Of a stretch of DNA of 64,000 nucleotides, positions 27,538-36,394 are shown piece by piece. The stretch comes from Clostridiales bacterium (lineage in GTDB: Bacteria; Bacillota; Clostridia; Oscillospirales; UBA644), in NCBI GenBank assembly GCA_003343705.1, contig QAKR01000010.1:1-64000 (forward strand), given 5' to 3'. The notes below the pieces were generated by a model. That model saw only the letters and a list, made by a program, of their open reading frames with translations. It was not told the origin of the DNA and searched no databases. How positions within the stretch are numbered: the first letter of the stretch is position 1; each line of letters opens with the position of its first letter. The translations under genes were made by a program, and so were the position numbers.

Positions 27538-27689
27538 AAAATACACCTCCGTAAATATATTACCAGAAAATATAGATCTTAGAAAAACATAATTACAAAA
27601 AAAATGTATTATTTTTATTAAGAATAAAGACAGATGTATAAAATACCAATTTTAATACAACTACATTTTTTTATATGGAGAAAAAGGCT

Positions 27690-27950
27690 ATGAAAAAAGT
27701 AATGTTCATACAGATTACATCAATCTTAAACTTCAGGTTTATAAGGATTTTTATGGTTTTTGAAGAGAGTGAAGATTATATAGCTATGTCAAAACACATA
27801 AAAGCTAAACCTGATTCTTTTTCATTACAAAAGCAATCATTCAGTTTAAGAGATATTAGTTCAGATATTTTTAAGCAAGACATTGGTGCTATAAAGTCAA
27901 ATGCAATGTGTATTTTTGTATTGTCGCATATAAAAAGAAGATTAAAATAA
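27690..27950 (+). CDS. Possible small protein, 86 aa
   Basis: ATG 27690 with GGAG eight bases upstream and TAA at 27948-27950, followed ten bases later by a hairpin and T7 (27960-27988). The N-terminus is hydrophobic and basic (MKKVMFIQITSILNFRF), the rest contains no recognisable domain. Codon usage looks plausible but not decisive. Support comes from the ribosome site and adjacent terminator; no homologue is recalled. Confidence 0.35.
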   Translation: MKKVMFIQITSILNFRFIRIFMVFEESEDYIAMSKHIKAKPDSFSLQKQSFSLRDISSDIFKQDIGAIKSNAMCIFVLSHIKRRLK

Positions 27951-27959
27951 ATTGAAACA

Positions 27960-27988
27960 CCGTACCATATATTGGTGCGGATTTTTTT
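27960..27988 (+). terminator. Intrinsic terminator
   Basis: Arms CCGTACCA and TGGTGCGG (one G-U pair) followed by A and T7. It separates the small ORF from the opp promoter at 28000. Confidence 0.7.
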
Positions 27989-27999
27989 ATTATATTGGC

Positions 28000-28028
28000 T
28001 TGACATTTTGGTAATATTGTGGTAAAAT
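28000..28028 (+). promoter_or_regulatory. Promoter of oppBCDF
   Basis: TTGACA at 28000-28005, 17-nt spacer, TAAAAT at 28023-28028, 40 nt before the oppB ATG. Near-consensus sigma-A promoter. Confidence 0.8.
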
Positions 28029-28068
28029 GTTAAAGATATAACAATATAATTATAGGAGAGATTACCTA

Positions 28069-28986
28069 ATGTGGAAATATGTCTTAAAAAGGGTGCTGCT
28101 GGCAATCGTAACAGTTTTTATCATTGTTGCTATCACATTCTTTGCAATGAACGCCATTCCGGGCGGCCCATTTCAAAAAGAAAAAGCGCCTGACCCAGCG
28201 GTTCAAAGACAACTCGAAGAAAGATTTCATTTAGACAAACCTATTTGGGAACAATTTTTCATATATCTTGGAAATATGTTTCACGGGGACTTGGGCATTT
28301 CGCTTAAAAACGGAAGAGATATTGCTCAAACAATATCCGAAAGTTTTACAATATCTGCAAAATTAGGTGGGGCATCAATTGTTGTTGCTCTTGCTTTTGG
28401 ATTATTTTTCGGCTGCCTTGCTGCAATTAAACGAAACTCATGGGTAGACCGTGGAATAATTTTCTTATCCACACTATTTGTTGCAGTTCCATCATTTGTT
28501 TTAGCAACGATACTATTACTGATTTTCTGCTTATTATTACAATGGGTTCCGGTTTGGTCTTCATCACCGACCATTGCTAACTATATTTTACCGGTTATCG
28601 CATTGGCGTTATACCCAATGTCATATATAATCCGCTTAACAAAATCCAGTATGCTTGATGTACTTGGGCAGGATTATATTCGTACCGCACGTGCAAAGGG
28701 TGTATCTGAAACAAAAATCATATTTAAGCATGCACTCAAGAATGCTCTTACACCTGTTATAACATATGTCGGCCCTCTAACAGCTTATACGCTTACAGGT
28801 AGTATGGTTGTTGAAACAATTTTTACAATTGGCGGCCTTGGCTCTAAATTTGTATCAGGTATTACAAACCGTGATTACCCAATGATAATGGGAACTACTA
28901 TATTCCTTGCATCTTTGATAGTTCTATTTACCTTGGTAAGCGACCTACTTTATAAGGCCGTAGACCCAAGAGTAAAATTTGATTGA
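28069..28986 (+). CDS. oppB: Oligopeptide ABC transporter permease OppB
   Basis: 305 aa with six membrane segments. The N-terminal signature (RVLLAIVTVFIIVAITFF, then NAIPGGPF) and the EAA loop (YIRTARAKGVSETKIIFKHALKNAL, ~204-228) that docks on the ATPase are typical of OppB/DppB. Forms the membrane channel with OppC. First gene of the opp operon, GGAGAG ribosome site, 17-spacer promoter directly upstream. Confidence 0.93.
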   Translation: MWKYVLKRVLLAIVTVFIIVAITFFAMNAIPGGPFQKEKAPDPAVQRQLEERFHLDKPIWEQFFIYLGNMFHGDLGISLKNGRDIAQTISESFTISAKLGGASIVVALAFGLFFGCLAAIKRNSWVDRGIIFLSTLFVAVPSFVLATILLLIFCLLLQWVPVWSSSPTIANYILPVIALALYPMSYIIRLTKSSMLDVLGQDYIRTARAKGVSETKIIFKHALKNALTPVITYVGPLTAYTLTGSMVVETIFTIGGLGSKFVSGITNRDYPMIMGTTIFLASLIVLFTLVSDLLYKAVDPRVKFD

Positions 28987-28997
28987 GGAGGATGCAC

Positions 28998-30428
28998 ATG
29001 AAAAACGATAAATTCCCTAAAAAGCATTTTTTAAGTATGCAGCTTGATCTTTCAAAGTTTGAGCCGGCGACAGAATCAGAAAAAGAACAACAACAACAGA
29101 TGGGAAAAAGTACAACATTTTTCCGCGACGGCATGAAGAGTCTTTTTAAAAACCCTCTTGCAGTAGGAAGTATAATTGTTCTTTTCTTTATTATATTAGT
29201 AATTATAGTAGCTCCGTTTATATGTCCATATGGATATGAAGAAATAATTGAAATCAACGGTGTAAAAGATACTACGACAAAAAACTTGCATCCGTTCCAA
29301 TATTCTGATGCAGAACGTCTTTTCATGAAAAAAGATGCCGTGTTCATGGGATGGAGCACTAAACGAGTTTATTTACTTGATAATCAAGCTTATGTCGACA
29401 GCCTTGTTGAGCAAGAAGGCACTCTTGTAACAAACTCTTTTGAATTAACAAAAAACACAACACTTTATGCAGTATGGGGTGTAGATGAAGATAAAAACGG
29501 TGTTGTAGATTTTGGATCAGAATTATTTAATTATAGCGGTGAAAGCAATCTTCTCGGAAAGAAAGCAGGTGAAGCTGCTACTTTAAGAGTTAAATATAAC
29601 TCTAACGGCGGTGTGGGTGAACTCCCGTCAGAAGGACGTTATGCTCCCGGAGATATCATTGTTCCTGTTTCACAAGTAGACTTTGTAAAAGAGGGGCAAA
29701 GCTTATTCCCGCACATATTCGGAACAGACGATCTCGGGCGTGACTATTTTATAAGAGTTGTTTACGGAACTCGAGTTTCACTTGTTGTAGGTCTTTTTGC
29801 AAGCCTTATAGTTTTAATAATCGGCTTGCTTTACGGATCGATTTCTGGGTATGTTGGGGGAAAAACAGACCTAATAATGATGCGAATTGTAGATATAATA
29901 TATTCATTGCCAGATATGCTTGTTGTAATTCTGTTATCGGCTGTGCTTGATTCGGTTTTTGCAACTTCGCTGGACGGAACAATATTTGCAAAATTGGGTA
30001 CCGGAATGATAAGTATTTTTATTGTATTTGGATTGCTTTATTGGGTTGGTATGGCAAGACTTGTCAGAGGCCAAATTTTATCAATTAAAGAACAAGAATA
30101 TGTATTGGCTGCAAAGTCATTAGGAGCAAAACCAGGTAGAATAATAAGAAAACATATTCTCCCCAACTGTATAAGCGTAATAATAATATCAACAGCACTT
30201 CAAATTCCGTCTGCTATATTTACCGAAAGCTTTTTAAGCTTTGTAGGATTAGGTGTTCAGGCGCCTATGCCTTCACTTGGTTCTTTAGCAAATGCTGCAA
30301 GAAGTGGCTTGCCTGAGAGCGCATATAAATTATTATTCCCCGCAGGGGCAATTTGTTTAATAGTTTTAGCATTTAACCTTTTGGGCGACGGTCTTCGCGA
30401 TGCCTTCGACCCGAAGCTTAGGAGGTGA
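28998..30428 (+). CDS. oppC: Oligopeptide ABC transporter permease OppC with extracytoplasmic insertion
   Basis: 476 aa from ATG 28998 (GAGGAGG upstream); the family is usually about 280-340 aa. Membrane segment 1 is ~50-72. After APFICPYGYEE and NLHPFQYSDAER, about 120 residues (codons ~29325-29690) are inserted before the normal FGTDDLGRDYF and the permease domain, whose EAA loop (EYVLAAKSLGAKPGRIIRKHILPN) is intact. The insert contains the back half of an InlB/Flg_new-type repeat (VFMGWSTK ... NTTLYAVWG), a spacer with EDKNGVVDFG, and then the front half (LRVKYNSNGGVGELP ... FVKEGQ). The first extracytoplasmic loop is therefore a small folded domain, perhaps contacting OppA or the wall. 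Permease function is firm; the insert's role is unknown. Confidence 0.88.
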   Translation: MKNDKFPKKHFLSMQLDLSKFEPATESEKEQQQQMGKSTTFFRDGMKSLFKNPLAVGSIIVLFFIILVIIVAPFICPYGYEEIIEINGVKDTTTKNLHPFQYSDAERLFMKKDAVFMGWSTKRVYLLDNQAYVDSLVEQEGTLVTNSFELTKNTTLYAVWGVDEDKNGVVDFGSELFNYSGESNLLGKKAGEAATLRVKYNSNGGVGELPSEGRYAPGDIIVPVSQVDFVKEGQSLFPHIFGTDDLGRDYFIRVVYGTRVSLVVGLFASLIVLIIGLLYGSISGYVGGKTDLIMMRIVDIIYSLPDMLVVILLSAVLDSVFATSLDGTIFAKLGTGMISIFIVFGLLYWVGMARLVRGQILSIKEQEYVLAAKSLGAKPGRIIRKHILPNCISVIIISTALQIPSAIFTESFLSFVGLGVQAPMPSLGSLANAARSGLPESAYKLLFPAGAICLIVLAFNLLGDGLRDAFDPKLRR

Positions 30429-30434
30429 CCGGTT

Positions 30435-31439
30435 ATGGCTGAAAAAATACTTGAAGTAAATAACCTTCAAACATCATTCTTCACTGATGCAGGGGAAGTA
30501 AAAGCCGTTAACGGTGTTTCTTTCAATCTTGAAAAAGGGCAAACTCTGGGTATAGTCGGAGAGTCAGGTTCAGGAAAATCAGTTACGGCATATTCTATAT
30601 TACAAATTCTCGATAATCCCGGTAAAATTGTTGGCGGTGAGGTCTTATTCGAAGGTCAAAACATCGTAGGCTGCAGTAAAAAGCAAATCAGATCTATTCG
30701 CGGAAATAAAATAAGTATGATCTTTCAGGATCCAATGACATCTTTAAACCCGGTTTATACAATTGGGAATCAGCTTTCCGAGGCTATCATTCTTCATACC
30801 GGACGCAATAAAAAACAAGCAAAAGAGCGTACTATTGAAATGCTTAAGCTTGTCGGAGTTAATGATCCGGGGAAACGTGTTAAACAATATCCGCATGAAC
30901 TTTCAGGCGGAATGCGACAGCGTGTTATGATAGCAATGGCATTAGCTTGTGAACCTGACATTTTAATTGCAGACGAACCCACAACAGCTCTTGACGTAAC
31001 TATTCAAGCACAAATTTTACGACTTATGCAGGATTTACAGAAAAAGCTTGGTATGGCAATTATTATGATAACCCATGATCTTGGCGTAATAGCTCAGATA
31101 TGTGATAAAATAATAGTACTTTACGGAGGCAAAGTCTGCGAACGCGGAACAGCAGACGATATTTTCTATTCGCCTAAACATGAATATACAAAAGGGCTTT
31201 TACGATCAATTCCGAGTATTGATAATACAAAAAAACGTCTTGTTCCTATCGGCGGAACACCGATAGATCTTCTTCATATGCCTAAAGGGTGTCCCTTTTC
31301 TTCACGTTGTGATAAGGCTATGAAAATCTGTTTGGAAAGTATTCCGGATGAAATAGATTTTGGTGGCGAGCATTCTGCTTGTTGTTGGGCTGAAGTTGAA
31401 AAGATGTATAAAAACACAGACGGGGAGGACAAAAAATGA
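30435..31439 (+). CDS. oppD: Oligopeptide ABC transporter ATPase OppD
   Basis: 334 aa. Walker A GESGSGKS (~43-50), Q-loop FQDPMTSLNP, signature LSGGMRQRV (~155-163), Walker B LIADEPTTALD, H-loop THDLG. The C-terminal oligopeptide-transport extension (PKGCPFSSRC, further Cys) is present and binds an Fe-S cluster in some members. Pairs with OppF to power the OppBC channel. AGGAGGTG ribosome site; 3' end overlaps oppF by four bases. Confidence 0.95.
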   Translation: MAEKILEVNNLQTSFFTDAGEVKAVNGVSFNLEKGQTLGIVGESGSGKSVTAYSILQILDNPGKIVGGEVLFEGQNIVGCSKKQIRSIRGNKISMIFQDPMTSLNPVYTIGNQLSEAIILHTGRNKKQAKERTIEMLKLVGVNDPGKRVKQYPHELSGGMRQRVMIAMALACEPDILIADEPTTALDVTIQAQILRLMQDLQKKLGMAIIMITHDLGVIAQICDKIIVLYGGKVCERGTADDIFYSPKHEYTKGLLRSIPSIDNTKKRLVPIGGTPIDLLHMPKGCPFSSRCDKAMKICLESIPDEIDFGGEHSACCWAEVEKMYKNTDGEDKK

Positions 31440-32398
31440 GCAGTGATTATCTGATAGAAGTACAAGATTTAAAACAGCACTTTCAGATAAAAACGGGCTT
31501 TTTTAATAAAACCCCGTTAAAGGCCGTAGACGGAGTAAGTTTTAAAATTAAAAAAGGTGAAACATTAGGCCTGGTAGGAGAATCAGGCTGCGGAAAAACA
31601 ACTGTGGGCAGAACACTGATGAGGCTTTATACTCCAACATCAGGCAAAGTACTTTATGACGGTGTTGAAATTACGGATAAAAACATTCATGACTATCGTA
31701 AAAAAATGCAAATGGTATTTCAAGACCCATACTCATCCCTTAACCCGAGAATGACGGTTGCTGATATAATAGGCGAACCACTTGACATTCATAAACTTTG
31801 TGCAACTAAACAAGATCGAGAAAGAAGAATCGCAGAGCTTATGGATCTTGTCGGTCTTAACAACGAACATTCACGACGTTATGTTCACGAATTTTCAGGA
31901 GGACAACGTCAGCGTATAGGCATTGCCCGTGCTCTCGCCGTTAATACAGAGTTCATTGTTTGTGATGAGCCTGTATCAGCTCTTGACGTATCAATTCAAG
32001 CTCAGGTAATAAATATGTTTGAGGACCTACAGAATAAAATGGGGCTGACATATTTATTTATTGCCCACGATCTTCTTATTGTTAAACATATTTCAAATCG
32101 TATTGCAGTTATGTATCTTGGTAAAATTGTGGAGCTTGCTGATTCAATTGAACTCTGCGAACAGCCGCAACACCCCTATTCTATCGCACTTTTGTCTTCA
32201 GTACCTGTACCTGATCCGAATCAGGCGCGCGTTAACAAAGGTATAATTTTGGAAGGAGACGTTCCAAGTCCTTTAAGGATGCCCAGTGGATGTGCTTTCC
32301 GTACAAGATGTCCGTATGCAACAGAAAAATGTGCACAAGAATGTCCGCCTTTAACAGACAGAGGTAACGGGCACTTATTAGCTTGTTGGAACAAATAA
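31436..32398 (+). CDS. oppF: Oligopeptide ABC transporter ATPase OppF
   Basis: 320 aa. Walker A GESGCGKT (~51-58), Q-loop FQDPYSSLNP, signature FSGGQRQRI, Walker B FIVCDEPVSALD, H-loop AHDL. The C-terminal extension (MPSGCAFRTRCPYATEKC) has the family's cysteine cluster. Starts inside the oppD stop (ATGA), showing translational coupling. No terminator follows, but oppA has its own promoter 29 nt later. Confidence 0.95.
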   Translation: MSSDYLIEVQDLKQHFQIKTGFFNKTPLKAVDGVSFKIKKGETLGLVGESGCGKTTVGRTLMRLYTPTSGKVLYDGVEITDKNIHDYRKKMQMVFQDPYSSLNPRMTVADIIGEPLDIHKLCATKQDRERRIAELMDLVGLNNEHSRRYVHEFSGGQRQRIGIARALAVNTEFIVCDEPVSALDVSIQAQVINMFEDLQNKMGLTYLFIAHDLLIVKHISNRIAVMYLGKIVELADSIELCEQPQHPYSIALLSSVPVPDPNQARVNKGIILEGDVPSPLRMPSGCAFRTRCPYATEKCAQECPPLTDRGNGHLLACWNK

Positions 32399-32426
32399 CA
32401 TTTTTTTCATAATTTTTATCAAAATC

Positions 32427-32455
32427 TTGACAAAATCATTTTTTTAGTGTATAAT
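32427..32455 (+). promoter_or_regulatory. Consensus promoter of oppA
   Basis: TTGACA (32427-32432), exactly 17 nt, TATAAT (32450-32455): a full sigma-A consensus. A separate strong promoter fits the high demand for binding protein relative to permease. Confidence 0.88.
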
Positions 32456-32530
32456 ACATCATATTAATATTTTATTTTAATTACCAAACCCCAATAGAGG
32501 GTTGTAATAAATTTTTAGGAGGAATTTTTG

Positions 32531-34312
32531 ATGAAATTCAAAAAAGCATTGGCAATTGTTCTTTCTTTTGTTCTTGTGCTTGCTATGTTTACAGCTTGTA
32601 CAAACAATAAAGAACAAAAACCTTCGGGCAACACAGACAATAATCAATCAACAGAGAAGCTTTATCCAAATCCCTATGATGCTTCAAATTGGGATGAGTA
32701 CAACAACCTTATAGCACAAATAAAAGCAGAAACTGATTTTGCTAAGCGTGAGGAGCTCATGCATAAAGCTGAAGACATCCTCATGGCTACAGGTGCTATT
32801 TGCCCGATTTATTATTACAATGACATCTACATGATGAAAAACACTGTTAAAGGTTTCTATGCAAACGTTTACGGTACAAAATTCTTTATGAATGCTACAA
32901 ATGGCGATAACAAAACATTAAAAATCAATCTTGCTTCCGAACCCGACAGACTTGACCCGGCTTTAAACAGTTCTGTTGACGGAGCTTGTCTTGCAGCAAA
33001 TTCATTTGCAGGCCTGTTTACATACAATGACAAGGGTGAAGTAATCCCCGCGCTTTGTGAAAAATACACAGTAAGTGACGATGGTCTTACCTATGTTTTC
33101 ACTCTTAAAGATAACCTCAAGTGGTCTGATGGATCTGCACTTACAGCAAAAGACTTTGAGTATTCATGGAAAAGAGCTGCAAACCCAGAAACAGCAGCAG
33201 ATTATTCCTACATGCTTAACGGAATTGCAGGTTACGGCACAGACGCAGGCATCAATGTTAAAGCTTCAGATGACGGAAAAACATTTACAGTTGTTCTTTC
33301 TGCCCCCTGTGCATACATGCTTGACCTCTGCGCATTCCCCACTTTCCTTCCTGTAAAACAAAGTGTTGTTGAAAGCGCTACAGGCTACCGCGGTTCTGAT
33401 GGTAAAATTCTTGATGCAGGCGCATGGGCTACAAATGCAGGATTTGTTTCTAACGGTGCATACATTCTTGAAAGCTGGAAACACAACGAGAGTATGGTTT
33501 ACGTAAAGAATCCTAATTATTACGATGCTGCAAACGTAAAAATAGAAAAACTTGAATTTATGCTTTCTGCAGATGATACTGCTATTTTCTCAGCATACGA
33601 AGCAGGAAACCTTGATTTCATTGATACGGTTCCTAACGACAAGCTTGCTGAACTTAAAGCACGTCCCGACTTCTATAAAATTGACCAACTCGGAACATAT
33701 TACGTTTCATTCAATGTAAAGAGCAAACTCTTCACCGGTCTTAGCGGCACAGATGCAAGCAAACTTAGAATCGCTCTTTCTCTTCTTATAGACAGAAATT
33801 ACATTGTTGAGACTTGTGGTCAGACAGGTCAACAAATAGCAACAAGTTTCATTCCTGCAAAAATGCTTGATGGTCAAGGCGGCGAATTCAAAGCAGAAAA
33901 TAACGGATATACATATCCTGTTAAAAATTCACTTGGTTACTTCTTAGAAGGTTCTGATGAAGAAGAATTCGCAAAGAACAAAGAAGCAGCTGTTGCAATA
34001 CTCAAAGAACTTGGCTACACATTCGGAAGCGACGGCAAAATTACAGGTGATAAAACTATAAACTTTGAATACCTTGTTAACGAAACTTCAGGACATATTG
34101 CAATTGCACAATGCATTCAACAGGATTTAGCAAAAGTAGGTATCACAATGACAATTAAAACTATTGACTGGGATACTTTCCTTGCTGAAAGAAAAGCAGG
34201 TAACTACGATATCGCTCGTAACGGTTGGGTTGCAGACTTCAATGACCCGATTAACTTCCTTGAAATGTGGACTACAAAGAGCGGTAACAACGATTGCCAA
34301 TTTGGTAGATAA
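32531..34312 (+). CDS. oppA: Oligopeptide-binding lipoprotein OppA, circularly permuted
   Basis: 593 aa from ATG 32531 (AGGAGG upstream). Signal peptide with lipobox FTAC (Cys 23) and a short linker. Residues ~44-124 (YPNPYDASN, AKREELMHKAEDILM, ICPIYYYNDIY, KGFYANVYG) match what normally forms the last ~80 residues of OppA/DppA-type proteins. Residue ~126 onward (LKINLASEPDRLDP) is the normal mature N-terminus, and the protein stops after NDCQFGR, exactly where the relocated segment would begin. No second copy lies downstream: a terminator follows at 34329. N- and C-termini of class C binding proteins lie close together, so a permuted fold is plausible. It should bind peptides for OppBCDF. 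Everything else in the core is complete. Confidence 0.9.
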   Translation: MKFKKALAIVLSFVLVLAMFTACTNNKEQKPSGNTDNNQSTEKLYPNPYDASNWDEYNNLIAQIKAETDFAKREELMHKAEDILMATGAICPIYYYNDIYMMKNTVKGFYANVYGTKFFMNATNGDNKTLKINLASEPDRLDPALNSSVDGACLAANSFAGLFTYNDKGEVIPALCEKYTVSDDGLTYVFTLKDNLKWSDGSALTAKDFEYSWKRAANPETAADYSYMLNGIAGYGTDAGINVKASDDGKTFTVVLSAPCAYMLDLCAFPTFLPVKQSVVESATGYRGSDGKILDAGAWATNAGFVSNGAYILESWKHNESMVYVKNPNYYDAANVKIEKLEFMLSADDTAIFSAYEAGNLDFIDTVPNDKLAELKARPDFYKIDQLGTYYVSFNVKSKLFTGLSGTDASKLRIALSLLIDRNYIVETCGQTGQQIATSFIPAKMLDGQGGEFKAENNGYTYPVKNSLGYFLEGSDEEEFAKNKEAAVAILKELGYTFGSDGKITGDKTINFEYLVNETSGHIAIAQCIQQDLAKVGITMTIKTIDWDTFLAERKAGNYDIARNGWVADFNDPINFLEMWTTKSGNNDCQFGR

Positions 34313-34328
34313 TAGAACTTTATAACTT

Positions 34329-34358
34329 AAAATTCCCCACAGAAATGTGGGGAATTTT
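34329..34358 (+). terminator. oppA terminator
   Basis: Perfect 13-bp arms (AAAATTCCCCACA / TGTGGGGAATTTT) around a GAAA tetraloop followed by GTATTTTTATT, 16 nt after the oppA stop. Confidence 0.9.
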
Positions 34359-34631
34359 GTATTTTTATTCTTCAATAAAGCTTTAACAGCTGTATAAAAG
34401 AAACTAATTACAGAATGTAATTAGTTTACCTGAGAAACACTCAGTATGCAGTATTTACCGTACAAAAAGCACTTTGTGTTTTCTTTGTAACCGATGGTAA
34501 TAAAACAGTATTTACGCTGAAATTTAAAAACATACAGTCATGGTGTCGGGTACAAGGGTAAATACAAAATCTCATTTTGAATAAATGATTCTAAGAATCA
34601 AATTACCTATGTAAATAGTTTTTAATAAAAC

Positions 34632-34665
34632 AATAACTGTTGAGGTAACTTACTCAACAGTTATT
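34632..34665 (-). terminator. Terminator of the DUF5684 gene
   Basis: Perfect 13-bp arms (AATAACTGTTGAG / CTCAACAGTTATT), 8-nt loop; on the minus strand followed by GTTTTATTAAAAAC. Confidence 0.75.
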
Positions 34666-34688
34666 ATAAACCCATTTATGTATAAATT

Positions 34689-35087
34689 CTATACTGTTTG
34701 TGGTCCCAAATATCTATCTTGATCGAATGCAATAATTGCCATGAAAATTATACTTAAGAAAATCAAACCCACCGCAAACCCATCACTTTTACCAAAAGCT
34801 CTTGAAAGCTTTATCATGGTAATAATAGTGAATACAAAACCTACGATCGGAATCAACATCATTAAAAACCACCAACCATTACCCCATGTGATTTTATATA
34901 AAATATATGCATTATAAAAAGGAATAATTGCTGCCCAACCGGGCTGTCCGGCTTTTTCGAAAATACGCCAAGTTACTATAATTCCAAATACTGAGACCGC
35001 TAAAACAATAAAACCCCAAAATATCATGGCCCCACCCAAAATAGCACCTGCTACTTCAGAACCGTATTCATAAGCCTCCACATCCAT
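34689..35087 (-). CDS. DUF5684-type small membrane protein
   Basis: 132 aa with about four membrane segments. The central pattern RIFEKAGQPGWAAIIPFYNAYILYKITWGNGWW and the following SRAFGKSDGFAVGL are characteristic of DUF5684, found in many bacteria and of unknown role. An N-terminal membrane segment precedes it. The gene is monocistronic, with a terminator 24 nt downstream. No function can be assigned. Confidence 0.75.
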   Translation of the reverse strand: MDVEAYEYGSEVAGAILGGAMIFWGFIVLAVSVFGIIVTWRIFEKAGQPGWAAIIPFYNAYILYKITWGNGWWFLMMLIPIVGFVFTIITMIKLSRAFGKSDGFAVGLIFLSIIFMAIIAFDQDRYLGPQTV

Positions 35088-35222
35088 AACTAAATACCCC
35101 CAAATAATATTATTTTGACTGTTTACGTCATTGTATATATATTATCATAATAATACATATATGTCAACAAAAATCGGTGTAAAATAAGTTAAAAACTTTT
35201 TTACACCGATTTTTATATAAAC

Positions 35223-36392
35223 CTATTTAATTATTCTTACTCTTACAACGCCGTCTATTTGCTCAATTTTATCAGCCAGCTCTTTATTTTCAAGAGTAGA
35301 TGCCAAATCAATAATTGCATACGCATTTTGACCTTTAAACTTAGAAAGCATATGGTCAATATTTATATTGTTCTCGCTAAGTACAGCAGTTATTTGTCCA
35401 AGCATTGTCGGTATGTTCTTATGTAAAACACAAATACGAGTCCCTGTACTTCTTTCACAATCAACATTAGGATAGTTAACGCTGTTGCGAACATTTCCTG
35501 AAATAAGATAGTCTGAGAGCTCTTTACATGCCATAACTGCACAGTTATCTTCGCTTTCCGGAGTAGATGCACCAAGATGAGGTATAGCTATTACGTTTTT
35601 CATATTAAGTGTTTTTTGATTGGGAAAATCTGTAACGTAACACGAAACCTTACCACTTTCAAGTGCTGATTCGATTGCACTATCGTCTACAAGTTCGCCA
35701 CGGGCAAAGTTAAGAATACGAACACCGTCTTTCATTTGAGACAAAGCATCAGCATTTATTAAACCCTTAGTATCTGCATTATAAGGTACATGAACTGTAA
35801 TGTAATCACAGTTTGCGTATATATCTTTTACATCTTTTACATTATGTATGCTTCTTGACATTCTCAATGCGTTATCGACAGAAAGGAATGCATCGTAGCC
35901 GTAAACTTCCATACCAAGACGGACTGCAACATTTGCAACTAAAATACCGATTGCTCCAAGGCCTATTATACCGAGCTTTTTACCGGATATTTCAGGACCT
36001 GCAAACTGTGACTTACCTTTTTCTACAAGTTTGCCAACTTCATCCCCGCTGTCCTTTAATGTTTTCGCCCAGTCGATTGCATCACTGATTTTACGAGAAG
36101 AAAGGAGTAGCCCGGCTAAAACAAGTTCTTTAACAGCGTTTGCATTAGCTCCAGGTGTATTAAAAACAACAATGCCTTTATCAGAACACAAATCCACAGG
36201 AATATTGTTTGTACCAGCACCGGCTCTAGCAATTGCGCGTAAAGAATCGTTCATCTCATACTCGTGAAGGGATGCCGAACGTACAAGTATTCCGTCAGGA
36301 TTTTCACACTCGTCAAGTGCTGTAAAGATATTTTTATCAAGAAGATCCAAGCCTATATCAGCAATTTTATTAAATTTTCTTATTGTATACAT
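35223..36392 (-). CDS. serA: D-3-phosphoglycerate dehydrogenase
   Basis: 389 aa. The NAD-binding Rossmann motif GLGAIGILVANVAVRLG (~144-160), catalytic residues of the D-2-hydroxyacid dehydrogenase family (Arg in NFARGELVD ~228, Glu downstream, His in IPHLGAST ~271) and a C-terminal ACT domain (~315-389, RICVLHKNIPTMLGQITAVLSE). Catalyses the first step of serine synthesis. Only two bases separate it from serC upstream, forming a serCA operon. Length matches the clostridial short form, with an ACT domain for serine feedback. Confidence 0.94.
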   Translation of the reverse strand: MYTIRKFNKIADIGLDLLDKNIFTALDECENPDGILVRSASLHEYEMNDSLRAIARAGAGTNNIPVDLCSDKGIVVFNTPGANANAVKELVLAGLLLSSRKISDAIDWAKTLKDSGDEVGKLVEKGKSQFAGPEISGKKLGIIGLGAIGILVANVAVRLGMEVYGYDAFLSVDNALRMSRSIHNVKDVKDIYANCDYITVHVPYNADTKGLINADALSQMKDGVRILNFARGELVDDSAIESALESGKVSCYVTDFPNQKTLNMKNVIAIPHLGASTPESEDNCAVMACKELSDYLISGNVRNSVNYPNVDCERSTGTRICVLHKNIPTMLGQITAVLSENNINIDHMLSKFKGQNAYAIIDLASTLENKELADKIEQIDGVVRVRIIK

Positions 36393-36394
36393 TA

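Larger units (their letters stand above)
34313..34688. other. 376-nt intergenic region, no gene
   Basis: Contains the oppA terminator (34329-34358), an 11-bp perfect hairpin (34401-34427, AAACTAATTAC/GTAATTAGTTT) and the terminator of the DUF5684 gene (34632-34665). No tRNA or credible ORF was found between them. Confidence 0.6.

Noticed and set aside
34430..34625. tRNA or small RNA in the gap after oppA
   Set aside because: No cloverleaf or terminator-linked promoter found; only short AT-rich repeats.
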